From: Myxococcales bacterium
Lineage (GTDB): Bacteria > Myxococcota_A > Polyangia > Nannocystales > Nannocystaceae
Assembly (NCBI GenBank): GCA_020633295.1
Contig: JACKDW010000005.1
Coordinates: 558,001 to 622,000 of the forward strand
Reading direction: 5' to 3'
DNA: 64,000 bases
The position numbers and the translations under genes were made by a program. This document shows, piece after piece, positions 32,774-41,713 of this stretch. The notes below the pieces were generated by a model, which did no database searches, had not been told where the DNA came from, and saw only the letters and a program-made list of their open reading frames with translations. Each line of letters starts with the position of its first letter. Position 1 is the first letter of the stretch.

Positions 32774-33814
32774 ATGCCATCGCCCGTCGCCCGTGCCTCG
32801 TCAGCCCGCCGCGCTCGCGTCCTCGCCGGCGTTCAATATTGTCCATGGCTCCGCGCGTTCCCATCGATCGCGTTGGGCGCGACGCTCGCGCTCGCGTCGG
32901 CGTGTACGACCGACAAGCACAGCGCGACTTCGGGCTCGGCGGCGCAGCCCCAGGTGCCGAGGACGGCGGCGCTCACCCCAGAGACCACACCGAGCGATGA
33001 GGATCACACCGAGGCGAGCGCGCCTGCGGGCGACAGCGCTCAGGCGATCGCACCGGGCGCCGACGCGGACGCCGCGGCGGCGAGCGCCGAGGCCGCGACG
33101 CCCGACGACGACGCCGACGACGAGGGCGCGGAGCCGGCCACGCTCGAGCTCCCGCGACGCGTGCTGATCCTCGGCGACAGCCTCGCGGCCACGGGCTTCG
33201 GCGCGCTGCTCGAGAAGAAGCTCGACGCGCACCCCGACATCAACTGCTTCCGCAAGGCCAAGAGCGCGACCGGGCTCGCGCGACCCGACTTCTATGACTG
33301 GATGGCCGAGGGCAAGCGTCAGGTCGAGGCCCGCGATCCCCACCTCGTGGTCGTCATCATGGGCGGCAACGACGGCCAGGACCTGACGAACAAGTCGGGC
33401 AAGGGCAAGCGCGTGCACTGGAAGACGGACGAGTGGGACGACGCCTACGCCGAGCGCATGGCGGAGTTCCTCGACGAGATCGCCGGCGAGGACCGCCAGG
33501 TGCTCTGGCTCGGGCTGCCGCGGATGGGCCTCGGGAGCTTCGAAAAGAAGCTCACGCTGATCCGGAGCGTCCAGGAGAAGGCGGTCAACGACAAGCTCGG
33601 CGCGCGCGGCGAGTACCTCGACACGACGGAGATCACCTCCGACACCAACGGCTCGCTGCTCAAGACCGCTGATGTCGGCAAGAAGAAGAACCAGTCCCTG
33701 CGCGCCGACGACGGGATCCACTTCACCATGGCCGGCAGCCAGTACTTCGCCGACCGCGTGTACCCCGAGGTCGTGCGCGTACTCGGGGTCACGGACGCGT
33801 CCGACTCGGAGTAG
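32774..33814 (+). CDS. SGNH/GDSL hydrolase-like lipoprotein (DUF459-like)
   Basis: The 346-residue protein has a signal peptide with lipobox LASAC (about 40-44) and an Ala/Asp/Glu/Thr-rich linker of about 75 residues. An SGNH domain follows: VLILGDSLAATGF (block I Ser), VVVIMGGNDGQDL (block III Asn) and DDGIHFTMAGSQYFAD (block V Asp-x-x-His). This fits the DUF459 subgroup found in periplasmic acyl-modifying or deacylating enzymes. The substrate is unknown; peptidoglycan or polysaccharide O-acyl groups are plausible. The next plus-strand gene encodes a peptidoglycan endopeptidase-like protein, consistent with an envelope role. Confidence 0.85.
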   Translation: MPSPVARASSARRARVLAGVQYCPWLRAFPSIALGATLALASACTTDKHSATSGSAAQPQVPRTAALTPETTPSDEDHTEASAPAGDSAQAIAPGADADAAAASAEAATPDDDADDEGAEPATLELPRRVLILGDSLAATGFGALLEKKLDAHPDINCFRKAKSATGLARPDFYDWMAEGKRQVEARDPHLVVVIMGGNDGQDLTNKSGKGKRVHWKTDEWDDAYAERMAEFLDEIAGEDRQVLWLGLPRMGLGSFEKKLTLIRSVQEKAVNDKLGARGEYLDTTEITSDTNGSLLKTADVGKKKNQSLRADDGIHFTMAGSQYFADRVYPEVVRVLGVTDASDSE

Positions 33815-33980
33815 GACCGGCTCGCCGGCCCGCGAGAAGAACATTCTCGACCGTGGCATCGTCGTACCTGCAGCACACGGGAATGCCGGCCCGCGCTCAC
33901 GCGTTGTAGCCGGCCGCTTCCTACGGGCCGGCCCTCCGGCCCGGCGTGTCGGGTGATCCTCCCGCACGGCGATCCTCTCC

Positions 33981-35573
33981 ATGACGCGCAGGCGCGACCC
34001 AGCAGCTCCCCCAAGACGGCCGCCCATCGACGGGTGGACGTGGGCCGGAGTCGCCCTGCTCGCGCTGTTCGTCATGATGGGCGCCGCGCTCACGGGCTGC
34101 ATCTCCGCGCCGGTCCCGACCTCGACGACCCTGCCGACCAACGCCCAGCCGGCGCCGGCGGCCATCGAGTCCGAGCCCGCGACGGACGAGCGCGTCGACG
34201 CGCTCGAGCCCGATGAGTCTGATGATCCCGAGGACGAGGAGGACGATCCCGTCGAGGAGGAGTTCGAGGGCGCGACCGAGGGCGACGACGACGAGTCGGC
34301 CACGGACCCCACCGACCCCGACCGCGCGCTCGCGGAGCTCGAGGCCGAGCTCAAGGCCGAGGGCCTCGTCAACGGGGAGGACGCGAGCTTCGGTGACCCA
34401 GACGATCCAGATGATCCTGGTCCAGATGACCCGGGAGACACCTCTGGCGCGGACGCCGAGGGCGACCCCGAAGAGCCAGCCGCGGCCGCACCCGAGGAGC
34501 CCAAGCAGCCCCAAAAGCCCAAAAAGCACGAGCGCGTGTGGGTCACCCACACGATCATCCCGGGCGAGAGCAAGCCGTCGATCGCGGACCGCTACGGCGT
34601 GAGCGAGAAGTCGCTGATCCGCTGGAACAAGTCCTCGCTCGGCGCCGACGGCAAGAAGATGCTGCGGGCGGGGCGGACGCTCAAGGTCTTCGCCCTGGAC
34701 CCGCCGCCGCCGCGCGTCGAGATCACCGCAAAGATCCGCAAGGGCGACTCCTGGTCCAAGGTCGCGCGGCGCTACCGCGTCGACGAGGCGATGCTGCGCA
34801 AGTGGAACCGCAAGCGCAAGATGATCGCCGGCAAGACGCTGCGGGTCTGGGTCGAGCCCAAGCGCGACGACGCGGACGACGACGACGCCGAGGACGTCAC
34901 GGGTGATGACGACACCCCGGCGGTCGCCGGCGAGAGCTCCGAGCGAGCGCTCGCGCGCAAGCTCGCGCGCATCAAGGTCCGCACGAGCGGCGCGAGCGTG
35001 GGCAAGCCGAACAAGGGCTACTTGATCAACGGCGTCGCGGTCCCGACCAAGAGCGGCATCCTCGCCTGTCGCCGGCCCGAGTACTGCTACGGCTCGAGCC
35101 ACACGATCAAGCAGCTGATGGTCGCGGCGGTTAAATTCAAGCACCGCACGGGCTACGAGAAGCCCGTGGTCATCGGCGCGGTCAGCAAGCGCAAGGGCGG
35201 CCGGTTTCGTCCGCACCGCTCCCACCAGAGCGGGCGTGACATCGACATCCGCCTGCCCGTGCGCGCGAGCGTCACGGGCACCGAGCCGCGCTCGACCAGC
35301 GACATCGACTGGGACCTCTCGTGGAAGCTCGTCCACGCGTTCCTCGAGTCTGGCGAGGTTCAGTACATCTTCTTGAGCTACCCGCTGCAGCGCCGGCTCT
35401 ACAAGGCGGCCCGGGCTGCGGGGGCGAGTAAAGAAGATCTCGCGCGCTGGATTCAGTGGCCGCGCGCGTCCAAGACCAACAACGGCGTCGTGCGCCACGC
35501 GAAGGGGCACGACCGGCACATCCACGTGCGCGTCACCTGCGGCGCGCGCGACCGCAAGTGCGGCGGCCGCTGA
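33981..35573 (+). CDS. LysM-domain murein endopeptidase (M74/MepA-like)
   Basis: The 530-residue product has an N-terminal membrane segment (about 19-36) ending near LTGC, possibly a lipobox. A long acidic Asp/Glu/Pro linker (about 50-180) follows, then two LysM motifs (PGESKPSIADRYGVSEKSLIRWN and KGDSWSKVARRYRVDEAMLRKWN). The C-terminal domain matches penicillin-insensitive murein endopeptidases: RPHRSHQSGRDIDIR supplies zinc-ligand His/Asp and the terminal DRHIHVRVTC supplies the last His. It would cut peptide crosslinks in peptidoglycan after LysM docking. The acidic spacer is unusually long and could span the periplasm. Confidence 0.87.
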   Translation: MTRRRDPAAPPRRPPIDGWTWAGVALLALFVMMGAALTGCISAPVPTSTTLPTNAQPAPAAIESEPATDERVDALEPDESDDPEDEEDDPVEEEFEGATEGDDDESATDPTDPDRALAELEAELKAEGLVNGEDASFGDPDDPDDPGPDDPGDTSGADAEGDPEEPAAAAPEEPKQPQKPKKHERVWVTHTIIPGESKPSIADRYGVSEKSLIRWNKSSLGADGKKMLRAGRTLKVFALDPPPPRVEITAKIRKGDSWSKVARRYRVDEAMLRKWNRKRKMIAGKTLRVWVEPKRDDADDDDAEDVTGDDDTPAVAGESSERALARKLARIKVRTSGASVGKPNKGYLINGVAVPTKSGILACRRPEYCYGSSHTIKQLMVAAVKFKHRTGYEKPVVIGAVSKRKGGRFRPHRSHQSGRDIDIRLPVRASVTGTEPRSTSDIDWDLSWKLVHAFLESGEVQYIFLSYPLQRRLYKAARAAGASKEDLARWIQWPRASKTNNGVVRHAKGHDRHIHVRVTCGARDRKCGGR

Positions 35574-35600
35574 GCGCCGCGGCTCGACGTCTGCGGCGTG

Positions 35601-35774
35601 TCAGCGCCGAAGCAGCTCGACGAGGCCGTCGAAGGAGATGACGCCCATCGCCACGAGCCCGCCGAGGATCAACGTCAACGAGAGCACCAGAACAAAGAAG
35701 CCGGTGGATGACGACTCATCACCTGGCGCGAACGGCTCGGACGAGCAACGCGAACATGAGTGATTGGCGTCCAT
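35601..35774 (-). CDS. Small single-pass membrane protein
   Basis: The 57-residue product starts at ATG 35774 with AAGGAG ten bases upstream. Residues 1-25 are polar with a CSRCS motif; residues 26-47 form one strong membrane helix (FFVLVLSLTLILGGLVAMGVI). The C-terminus is short and basic. I do not recognise it. A bona fide ribosome-binding site and helix support it as a real short gene. It converges on the murein endopeptidase gene with 27 bases between stops. Confidence 0.6.
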   Translation of the reverse strand: MDANHSCSRCSSEPFAPGDESSSTGFFVLVLSLTLILGGLVAMGVISFDGLVELLRR

Positions 35775-36029
35775 GGGCGAGCGGCTCCTTGGGTCCGGAA
35801 GATCAACCGTAGCACGGATCAAGCAGATCGACGCAAGCACGCGTGCCCGCGCCAGCGCCCGGAATCACACGGCCCGCGTGGGCCAAGGCCCGCCGCGAGG
35901 AGCGAAAACATGGGGGGCCGCGAGCGCCACGGCGCCGCCCCCAGGAGGCCGAGAACAGCGGATTCTGGGCCCGGCAAATCACGGGCGACCCTCGCCGGCC
36001 GGGGCAAAATCAGCTACCGTACGGGCGCA

Positions 36030-36626
36030 ATGGTCCACCCGGTTCAGAGTGTGATTGAGTCGCTCTACGCGGCCGGCCGGTGCCCACGCATTCACGTGAA
36101 CGCGATCCACGCCGATGTGGTGTGCCCGAAATTTATTCGTGAGCAGTGGAAAGAGCGCCTGATCATTGACCTCGACGCGAACTACCCGCTGGACCTGTCC
36201 TTCGAAGATCACGGGATCTCCGCCGACCTCTCCTTTGGGGGCTACGTAACCCGATGCTCGTTCCCGTGGGACGCGATCTATGTCGTCGCGGACCGGGCGA
36301 CGGGCCGGGGAATTGTCCTCGATCGCAACATGCCCGAGTCGATCCGTCGACTCCGTGACGCCAACGCCGACCCTGCGGGTGCCCGCGGCGCCGCGCTGCG
36401 CTCCGTGTCGCTCCCCGACAGCGGCAAGCCGAGCGTCGTCAAACCCCAGGCCGTGCCCGAGCCTGCCAGCGAGGTCGAGGTGAGCGAGCCGGCGGAGGAA
36501 GCCGCGCCCGAGCCGTCCGAGTCGATCCGCGCGCCGACGCGCGAGACCCCGGCGCCGGACACCCCGGCGGACACGCAGGCGAAGAAGCGCCGCGCGGCCT
36601 TCAAGGTCATCGACGGCGGCGGCTGA
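36030..36626 (+). CDS. SspB-like ClpXP adaptor
   Basis: The 198-residue product has an N-terminal domain of about 115 residues resembling SspB: PRIHVNAIHADVVCPKFIR, LIIDLDANYPLDLSFEDHGISADLSFGG, FPWDAIYVVADRATGRGIVL. SspB binds ssrA-tagged peptides from stalled ribosomes and delivers them to ClpXP. A Pro/Glu/Ala linker of about 65 residues ends in KKRRAAFKVIDGGG. This fits the SspB pattern of a flexible tail with a hydrophobic-basic ClpX-binding motif, although the exact tail differs from the gamma-proteobacterial one. ATG 36030 is used. The 255 bases upstream hold no other gene. Confidence 0.82.
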   Translation: MVHPVQSVIESLYAAGRCPRIHVNAIHADVVCPKFIREQWKERLIIDLDANYPLDLSFEDHGISADLSFGGYVTRCSFPWDAIYVVADRATGRGIVLDRNMPESIRRLRDANADPAGARGAALRSVSLPDSGKPSVVKPQAVPEPASEVEVSEPAEEAAPEPSESIRAPTRETPAPDTPADTQAKKRRAAFKVIDGGG

Positions 36627-36664
36627 GGTGCGCGCCGGATGATTTTTTGCTAGCGCTCTGGCGT

Positions 36665-37024
36665 ATGTCCGAACCGACCGAGAGCGCCCCGGCGGGCGAA
36701 GAGGAGCGCGACTACGGGATCCTGATCTTCAAGATCGCCGCGCTGACCTTCGCCGGCATCTTCGGGCTGCTGCTGATCGCCTGGGCTGTCCTGACGGTCG
36801 GCGTGCCCTCGCCCGAGAAGGTCTGCGAGCACAAGATGCAGCTCGCGCTCCAGGCCTCGCAGGACGCCGCGTCGCCGGCGGTCCAGAGCATGCTCGACCG
36901 CCTGCGCGACAACTGCGTCGCCGACAAGCGGCGCCGCATCCAGCTGCGCGGGCAGCTCGCGTACTGGCGCTACGCCAGCTGCGTGCTGTCCTCTGAGACC
37001 TTCGCGCAGTCCGAGCTCTGCTAA
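36665..37024 (+). CDS. Small membrane protein of unknown function
   Basis: The 119-residue product has an acidic N-terminus, one membrane helix at about 22-46 (IFKIAALTFAGIFGLLLIAWAVL), and a C-terminal helical domain with four Cys (VCEHKM, NCVADK, SCVLS, terminal ELC). The even number of Cys and the helix suggest an exported domain with two disulfides. It follows the SspB gene by 38 bases and precedes TcdA by 22 bases, so the three may share a transcript. I do not recognise the family. Confidence 0.65.
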   Translation: MSEPTESAPAGEEERDYGILIFKIAALTFAGIFGLLLIAWAVLTVGVPSPEKVCEHKMQLALQASQDAASPAVQSMLDRLRDNCVADKRRRIQLRGQLAYWRYASCVLSSETFAQSELC

Positions 37025-37046
37025 CCTGCTACACTCCGGCGCGATC

Positions 37047-37937
37047 ATGGCCGCTGAATTCATCCCGGGCGATCTCGCCTTCCCGGGCCTGCGCCGCGAG
37101 TCGACCGCGCCGGCCGAGACACATGTCCCTCCGGTCAGTGAGAGCTATCGCCTGCACCGCCGCTTCGACCGCATGGGCCGCCTCGTCGGCGACGCCGGCA
37201 TGGAGCGCCTGTTCGCCAGCCACGTCATGGTCGTGGGGCTCGGCGGCGTCGGCAGCTGGGCCGCAGAGTCGCTGGTGCGCTCGGGCGTCGGCACCCTGAC
37301 CATCGTCGACTTCGACCTCGTCTGCGTGACGAACGCGAACCGCCAGCTGCACGCGATGAAGGGCACCACGGGCAAGCCCAAGGCGGACGTCATGGCCGAG
37401 CGCCTGCGGCGGATCAACCCGCGCTGCGAGGTCCGCAGCGAGCGCGTGTTCTACAACGAGAGCACCAGCGAGTCGCTGCTCGGCGCCGCCCCCGAGCTGG
37501 TCGTCGACGCGATCGACAACCTCAACGCAAAGACCCACCTGATCAGCACCTGCCGCGCCCGCGGCCTCCCAGTCGTCGTCTCGGGCGGCGCGTCGGGGCG
37601 TATGGACCCGACGCAGATCCGCGAGAGCGACCTCGCGCACGTGCGCGACGACCCCTTCCTCGCCGCGACCCGCAAGCTGCTGCGCAAGCGTCACGAGTTC
37701 CCGCGCGGCGATCAGCCCTGGGGCATCCGGGCGATCCACTCGCTCGAGCCGGCGACCGACCCCATCGAGCTGCACTACGACGAGGGCGCGGGCTTTCGCT
37801 GCGTCTGTCCCCAGGGCAATAACGGGATGCACAGCTGCGACCGCCGCAACGTGATCTACGGGACCGCGAGCTTCGTGACCGGCACCTTCGGTCTCGCCTG
37901 CGCGGCCGCGGCCGTGCGCCTGCTGCTCACCAGCTGA
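37047..37937 (+). CDS. tcdA: tRNA threonylcarbamoyladenosine dehydratase (TcdA)
   Basis: The 296-residue enzyme belongs to the ThiF/MoeB/E1 superfamily and cyclises t6A to ct6A in tRNAs reading ANN codons, using ATP. It has RFDRMGRLVG, the nucleotide loop VVGLGGVGSW, the DFDLVCVTNANRQ strand, the DAIDNLNAKTHLI substrate-binding segment, and a C-terminal Cys-containing region (CVCPQG, HSCDRR). Length and motif order match TcdA (CsdL/YgdL). No sulfur-carrier partner lies nearby. A terminator-like hairpin at 37978-38006 separates it from the convergent gene. Confidence 0.9.
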   Translation: MAAEFIPGDLAFPGLRRESTAPAETHVPPVSESYRLHRRFDRMGRLVGDAGMERLFASHVMVVGLGGVGSWAAESLVRSGVGTLTIVDFDLVCVTNANRQLHAMKGTTGKPKADVMAERLRRINPRCEVRSERVFYNESTSESLLGAAPELVVDAIDNLNAKTHLISTCRARGLPVVVSGGASGRMDPTQIRESDLAHVRDDPFLAATRKLLRKRHEFPRGDQPWGIRAIHSLEPATDPIELHYDEGAGFRCVCPQGNNGMHSCDRRNVIYGTASFVTGTFGLACAAAAVRLLLTS

Positions 37938-37977
37938 GCCGCCCGCGGGCGAGCGCGAGAACAACAAGTAGAAAATA

Positions 37978-38006
37978 ACGCCGCGCCCGATACCCGGGCG
38001 CGGCGT
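37978..38006 (-). terminator. Rho-independent terminator between convergent genes
   Basis: A perfect 12-bp GC-rich stem (37978-37989 with 37995-38006) with a 5-base loop lies 40 bases after tcdA and 27 bases after the minus-strand exported-protein gene. Read on the minus strand the stem is followed by TTATTTTC, a T-rich run, so it is a good intrinsic terminator for the minus-strand gene. It may also slow plus-strand transcripts. Confidence 0.75.
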
Positions 38007-38033
38007 CGCGTGGTCACAGCACAGGCGGGACGA

Positions 38034-38987
38034 TCAGCGCGGCGGAGGCGGCGGCGCGAAGCGACGGTCCGAGATCGGGAAGGGCTCCGGATCGGGCGTG
38101 AAGTGGTGATGGTGAAACGGCGGCGGGTCGACCGGCACGCCGCGGCTCCGCAGGCCGTCGCGCGTGTCGTAGTACAGCGTGAGGATCGCGTCGGGTCGCT
38201 TGCTCCGGCGCCGCTTGAACTCGACCTCGCGCACCGAGCTGAAGCGGCTCTCGCCGTACTCGGTGCCGATGTTGTTGGTCGGCGGCGCGAAGCCCCCGCT
38301 GATCGCCGCGTCGCTGCTCGGCGCCGCCTCGGTCGCGGACGGTGAGCTCGGGCGCGCGCTCCCACGCGACTTCGTCTGGGCCTCGCCCGCAGCGTCGTAG
38401 GGCTCGTAGTACGGGCGCGGCGCGATCGGGCGCGGGCGCGGGCGCGGCTGCCGTTGGGTCTTCTCCTGGAACACCGCGACGCCCACGACGCCCACGTGCT
38501 GCGGCGTCCCGCGACGCGCGGAGTAGCTGCCCGAGATGTCCGAGAAGCGGAACGCGGCCACGTGCGAGAGCGACTGCCGGTAACCCTCGATCAGCACGCT
38601 GCCGAAGGGCGCGATCACGTAGCCGCGCTGCTTCCGGAAGTTGCCCAGCTCGCCGCTCACGACGTCGCGGCCGTCGACGGTGACCACGGCCTCGACGCGC
38701 TCGCCGCTGTTGTTGGTGACGCGGATGTTGTAGCGCTGACCGGTCGCGCCGGCGACGAACATGCTGCCGCCGTGGGCGAAGGTCTCGAGCGGCGAGCCGA
38801 ACTCGGTCTCGAGCGAGACCGTCACGTCCTGGCTCGGCGTGGGGAAGACGGGGTGCACACGCTCGTGCGCGATCGCGTCGCCGGTCGCGCCGGTCAGCAC
38901 GGTCGCGCCGAGCAGCGCCGAGGTGAGCGCGCCGAGGGCCCGCAGCGAGCCGCGACGGGAGCACTTCAGGGTGGTTTGATTGTTCAT
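38034..38987 (-). CDS. Exported Pro/Arg-rich protein, probably Tat-secreted
   Basis: The 317-residue product has an N-terminus with a twin-arginine pattern (CSRRGSLRAL), a hydrophobic segment and likely cleavage after AIA (about residue 40). Residues 45-165 form a beta-rich domain (VTVSLETEFG, YNIRVTNNSGERVEAVVTVDGRDVVSGE). The remainder is Pro/Arg/Ser-rich and ends in a His-run and poly-Pro. I do not recognise a family. An AGGGA site eight bases before ATG 38987 supports the start. It ends at an intrinsic terminator. Confidence 0.7.
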   Translation of the reverse strand: MNNQTTLKCSRRGSLRALGALTSALLGATVLTGATGDAIAHERVHPVFPTPSQDVTVSLETEFGSPLETFAHGGSMFVAGATGQRYNIRVTNNSGERVEAVVTVDGRDVVSGELGNFRKQRGYVIAPFGSVLIEGYRQSLSHVAAFRFSDISGSYSARRGTPQHVGVVGVAVFQEKTQRQPRPRPRPIAPRPYYEPYDAAGEAQTKSRGSARPSSPSATEAAPSSDAAISGGFAPPTNNIGTEYGESRFSSVREVEFKRRRSKRPDAILTLYYDTRDGLRSRGVPVDPPPFHHHHFTPDPEPFPISDRRFAPPPPPR

Positions 38988-39128
38988 GCCAGCTGTCCCT
39001 TCACCCCGCGAACGCGACGCGAGCCGCCGCGCTTACACGGGCCCGCCGGCCGCTCGGGTTTTTCTTTGGCCCCGGTCGCGCGCGCGTCGGGCTGGTCGCC
39101 CGGGGCGGCTTGCCGTAGGCTTCGCGCC

Positions 39129-40568
39129 GTGTCGCGTGCTGATCCGCGCCCCTCCTCTCCCCCGCGTCCACGCGCGCCCGCGCGCTGGCGCGCCGCGCTG
39201 ATCGCGATCGCGCTCGCCGTCTCCACCGTCTCCGCGTGCAAGCGCGCGCGCGCGCCGTCCGAGCCCGCGGCGGGTGAAGCCGACGCCCAGGGGACATGGG
39301 AGGCGTGGCTCGAGCTCGCGCCGCTGCTCGAGGTCGCGCGCACGCACGCGCCGGAGGCGACCGTCAAGGCGCTCGAGGACGCCGCCGCGCTGCTGCGCGA
39401 TCGCAAGGCCAAGTCCGCCTACAAGCGCCTCAACGAGCTCTCCGGCAGCGAGGGTCGCCACTGGATCGCGGCCGCGCGCGGCGACGTCGCCTCGCTCTAC
39501 TTCGTCGTGTGCCTGCGCGGCGTCGCCTGGCGGCTCGTCGACGCGGAGAAAGACACGCCGCCCAGCCGGACCGCCGACTTCTCCGAGGACGCCAAGGTCG
39601 AGCCGGGCGACATCTCGGTCGAGTCCCTGCTCACCGACCTCGACGCCGCGGTCGCCTCGCAGATCCCGGCGCTCGCGACCCACGGGCGCATCTCCCGGGC
39701 GCGCGTCGCCGCCTACGTCAGCCAGTGCGCCCCTAACGACGAGGTCGCGCGCATGAGCCAGGACGTGCTCAAGGGCGACCTCGCCACGCTCGCGGCCGAG
39801 GGCGCGCTGACGCCTGACCTCGCGTACATGTGGGCCGGGATCCAGTACGCGGACTACTCCGCCGCCGCCGCCAAGCCGTTCCTGCTGCGCGCGCGCGAGA
39901 CCGGCTACCCTGACCCGGCGGTCAGCTACATGCTCGCCGCGATCGCGCTCGAGCAGCTCGAGCTCGAGCTCGCCGAGCGCTACGCCCGCGAGGCGCTCGC
40001 GGCCTACAAGCAGCTCGCGGACGCCAGCCAGCAGGCCCAGCTGTGGTTCGTGCTCGGCGAGATCGAGCGCGCGCGCAAGCGACCCGCCGCCGCGCGCAAG
40101 CACTACCGCCGCGCGCAGGAGCTCGCGCCCGACCACGTGGCCGCGATCCTCGGCGAGGCCCGGCTCCTGCTCGACGACGAAGGGCAGGGCGAGGGCGCTG
40201 CGGTCGCGCTGCTCACCGAGCACCTCTCGCGCCTCGTCGAGCTCAAGGCCGAGGTCGACGCGCGCGACGATCCGGCCGCCGCGCTCGAGGGCGCCGCGCA
40301 GAACCTCGAGGCGCTCGTCGTCATGGCCGCCGAGCCCGACATCGCCGCCGCCTGCCGAGCCGCGCTGCTCGAGACGATCGAGCAGGACCCCGAACCGCTG
40401 CGTCGCGGCCTCCGCTACTTCTACGCGGCCACGCTCGACGCCAAGCTCGGGGAGTACGAGCACGCGCGCGGCCACGCGATCCTGGCCCGCGATGAGTTCG
40501 CCGAGGGCGGCGGCGAGGGTCTGCTCGACCAGATCGACGCGTTCCTCGACCAGATCGCCGCCGGCTAG
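39129..40568 (+). CDS. TPR-like lipoprotein
   Basis: The 479-residue product begins at GTG 39129 (TAGG nine bases upstream) with a Pro/Arg n-region, hydrophobic segment and lipobox VSAC. The mature part is helical and contains TPR-like units from about residue 250 (PDPAVSYMLAAIALEQLELELAERYAREALAAYKQ, AQLWFVLGEIERARKRPAAARKHYRRAQELAPDHVAAILGEA). TPR lipoproteins typically scaffold envelope complexes. The gene converges with the unknown minus-strand gene at 40582. Confidence 0.78.
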   Translation: MSRADPRPSSPPRPRAPARWRAALIAIALAVSTVSACKRARAPSEPAAGEADAQGTWEAWLELAPLLEVARTHAPEATVKALEDAAALLRDRKAKSAYKRLNELSGSEGRHWIAAARGDVASLYFVVCLRGVAWRLVDAEKDTPPSRTADFSEDAKVEPGDISVESLLTDLDAAVASQIPALATHGRISRARVAAYVSQCAPNDEVARMSQDVLKGDLATLAAEGALTPDLAYMWAGIQYADYSAAAAKPFLLRARETGYPDPAVSYMLAAIALEQLELELAERYAREALAAYKQLADASQQAQLWFVLGEIERARKRPAAARKHYRRAQELAPDHVAAILGEARLLLDDEGQGEGAAVALLTEHLSRLVELKAEVDARDDPAAALEGAAQNLEALVVMAAEPDIAAACRAALLETIEQDPEPLRRGLRYFYAATLDAKLGEYEHARGHAILARDEFAEGGGEGLLDQIDAFLDQIAAG

Positions 40569-40581
40569 CGCGCGAAGCCGC

Positions 40582-41415
40582 TCAGGCGATCGCGCCCGCG
40601 CGCGCGCCCTCGGGGATGTGCTCGAGCGCGCGCGCCAGCTGCTGCTTGAAGCCGACGACGATGCGTCGCCGCTGACCCGCCAGCTTCTCCGCCGACGCGC
40701 CCTGGTCGACCATGACGTCGTGCTCGAGGCGGGCTACCTCGAGCATCACCACGGGCCCGGGCTGAAACGAGAGCAGCGGCCAGACGTAGCGCTCGACCGC
40801 GTGATCGGGCGTCAGCGAGAGGTGCCAGCGGTTCGCCAGCATAAAGCGGTCGTGGGCCTCGAGCGCGGCCGCGAGCGGCGCCCCGATCAGCCGAACGACG
40901 GTATCGCGGGACTTCAGCAGGCGCTGCTGGACCTTGAACGCGTTGAGCCGCTCGAGCCGGTCCGTGACCGGGTAGCGCGGATCCCCGCGGCGAAACCCGA
41001 GCCACGAGAGGAACTCGTGGTTATGCCGCCAGGCCAGGCGCTGAACCTCGATCTCGGCGACCAGCGTCGCGATTTGGTTCGAGTGCCGCCGCTTCAGCGC
41101 GACCCCGGTCTCGGTCATCTGGTTGCGGACGTCGCGGGAGAACTGCGAGATCGAGGCGCCCTGGCTGACCTCGTCGAGGGCCTCCAGCGCCAGACCGACC
41201 CCCAGGCCGACGTGCGCCGCGATCTGGATCGTCGTCACGACGATCTGCTCGTACAGCCCCGGCATCGCCACCTTGAGCCCGGCTTCATCCAGGTTCTGGA
41301 CCTTGGCCAGCGTCTGGACCTTGACCTCGATCAGGCTGCGCCGCAGCTCGTCCACCATCGGATCGAAGCCTGATCCGTCAGCGTGCGCGAGGAAGGTGTC
41401 CTTGGCCGAGACCAT
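40582..41415 (-). CDS. Conserved-looking protein of unknown function
   Basis: The 277-residue product has no signal peptide. It is mostly helical, with many His and Trp residues (LAWRHNHEFLSWLGFRRG, AHDRFMLANRWHLSLTPDHA). A hydrophobic stretch around residues 60-85 (IVVTTIQIAAHVGLGVGLALEAL) could be a membrane-associated helix. I cannot place it in a family. Codon bias matches neighbouring genes. The 298 bases between its start and the next plus-strand gene show no further feature. Confidence 0.65.
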   Translation of the reverse strand: MVSAKDTFLAHADGSGFDPMVDELRRSLIEVKVQTLAKVQNLDEAGLKVAMPGLYEQIVVTTIQIAAHVGLGVGLALEALDEVSQGASISQFSRDVRNQMTETGVALKRRHSNQIATLVAEIEVQRLAWRHNHEFLSWLGFRRGDPRYPVTDRLERLNAFKVQQRLLKSRDTVVRLIGAPLAAALEAHDRFMLANRWHLSLTPDHAVERYVWPLLSFQPGPVVMLEVARLEHDVMVDQGASAEKLAGQRRRIVVGFKQQLARALEHIPEGARAGAIA

Positions 41416-41713
41416 GAGCGGGCTTCAGGTCGTGGTTTTCAGGTCATAACCTTTTCCGCGGTTGTTGTCGCCTGCGCGCGGGCGTTCACGCGACCGCGAC
41501 TCGGGGCGCGCGGCTCGATGTTCCGCGATCTCCTGATCAACGCAGACGCACGCGCGCCGCAGCCACGCGCTCGGCGAACGCGCGAAACCGCGTACGCGCT
41601 CGCTCGCGCCTGGAAACGCGCGCACGCGCGCCCACGTCCGCTCCACGCGCCGCTCGCAAACCTCTGTAAGCTGACCTGCGTTGGACTCGTTCAGGCACCA
41701 GAGCACCAGGATC

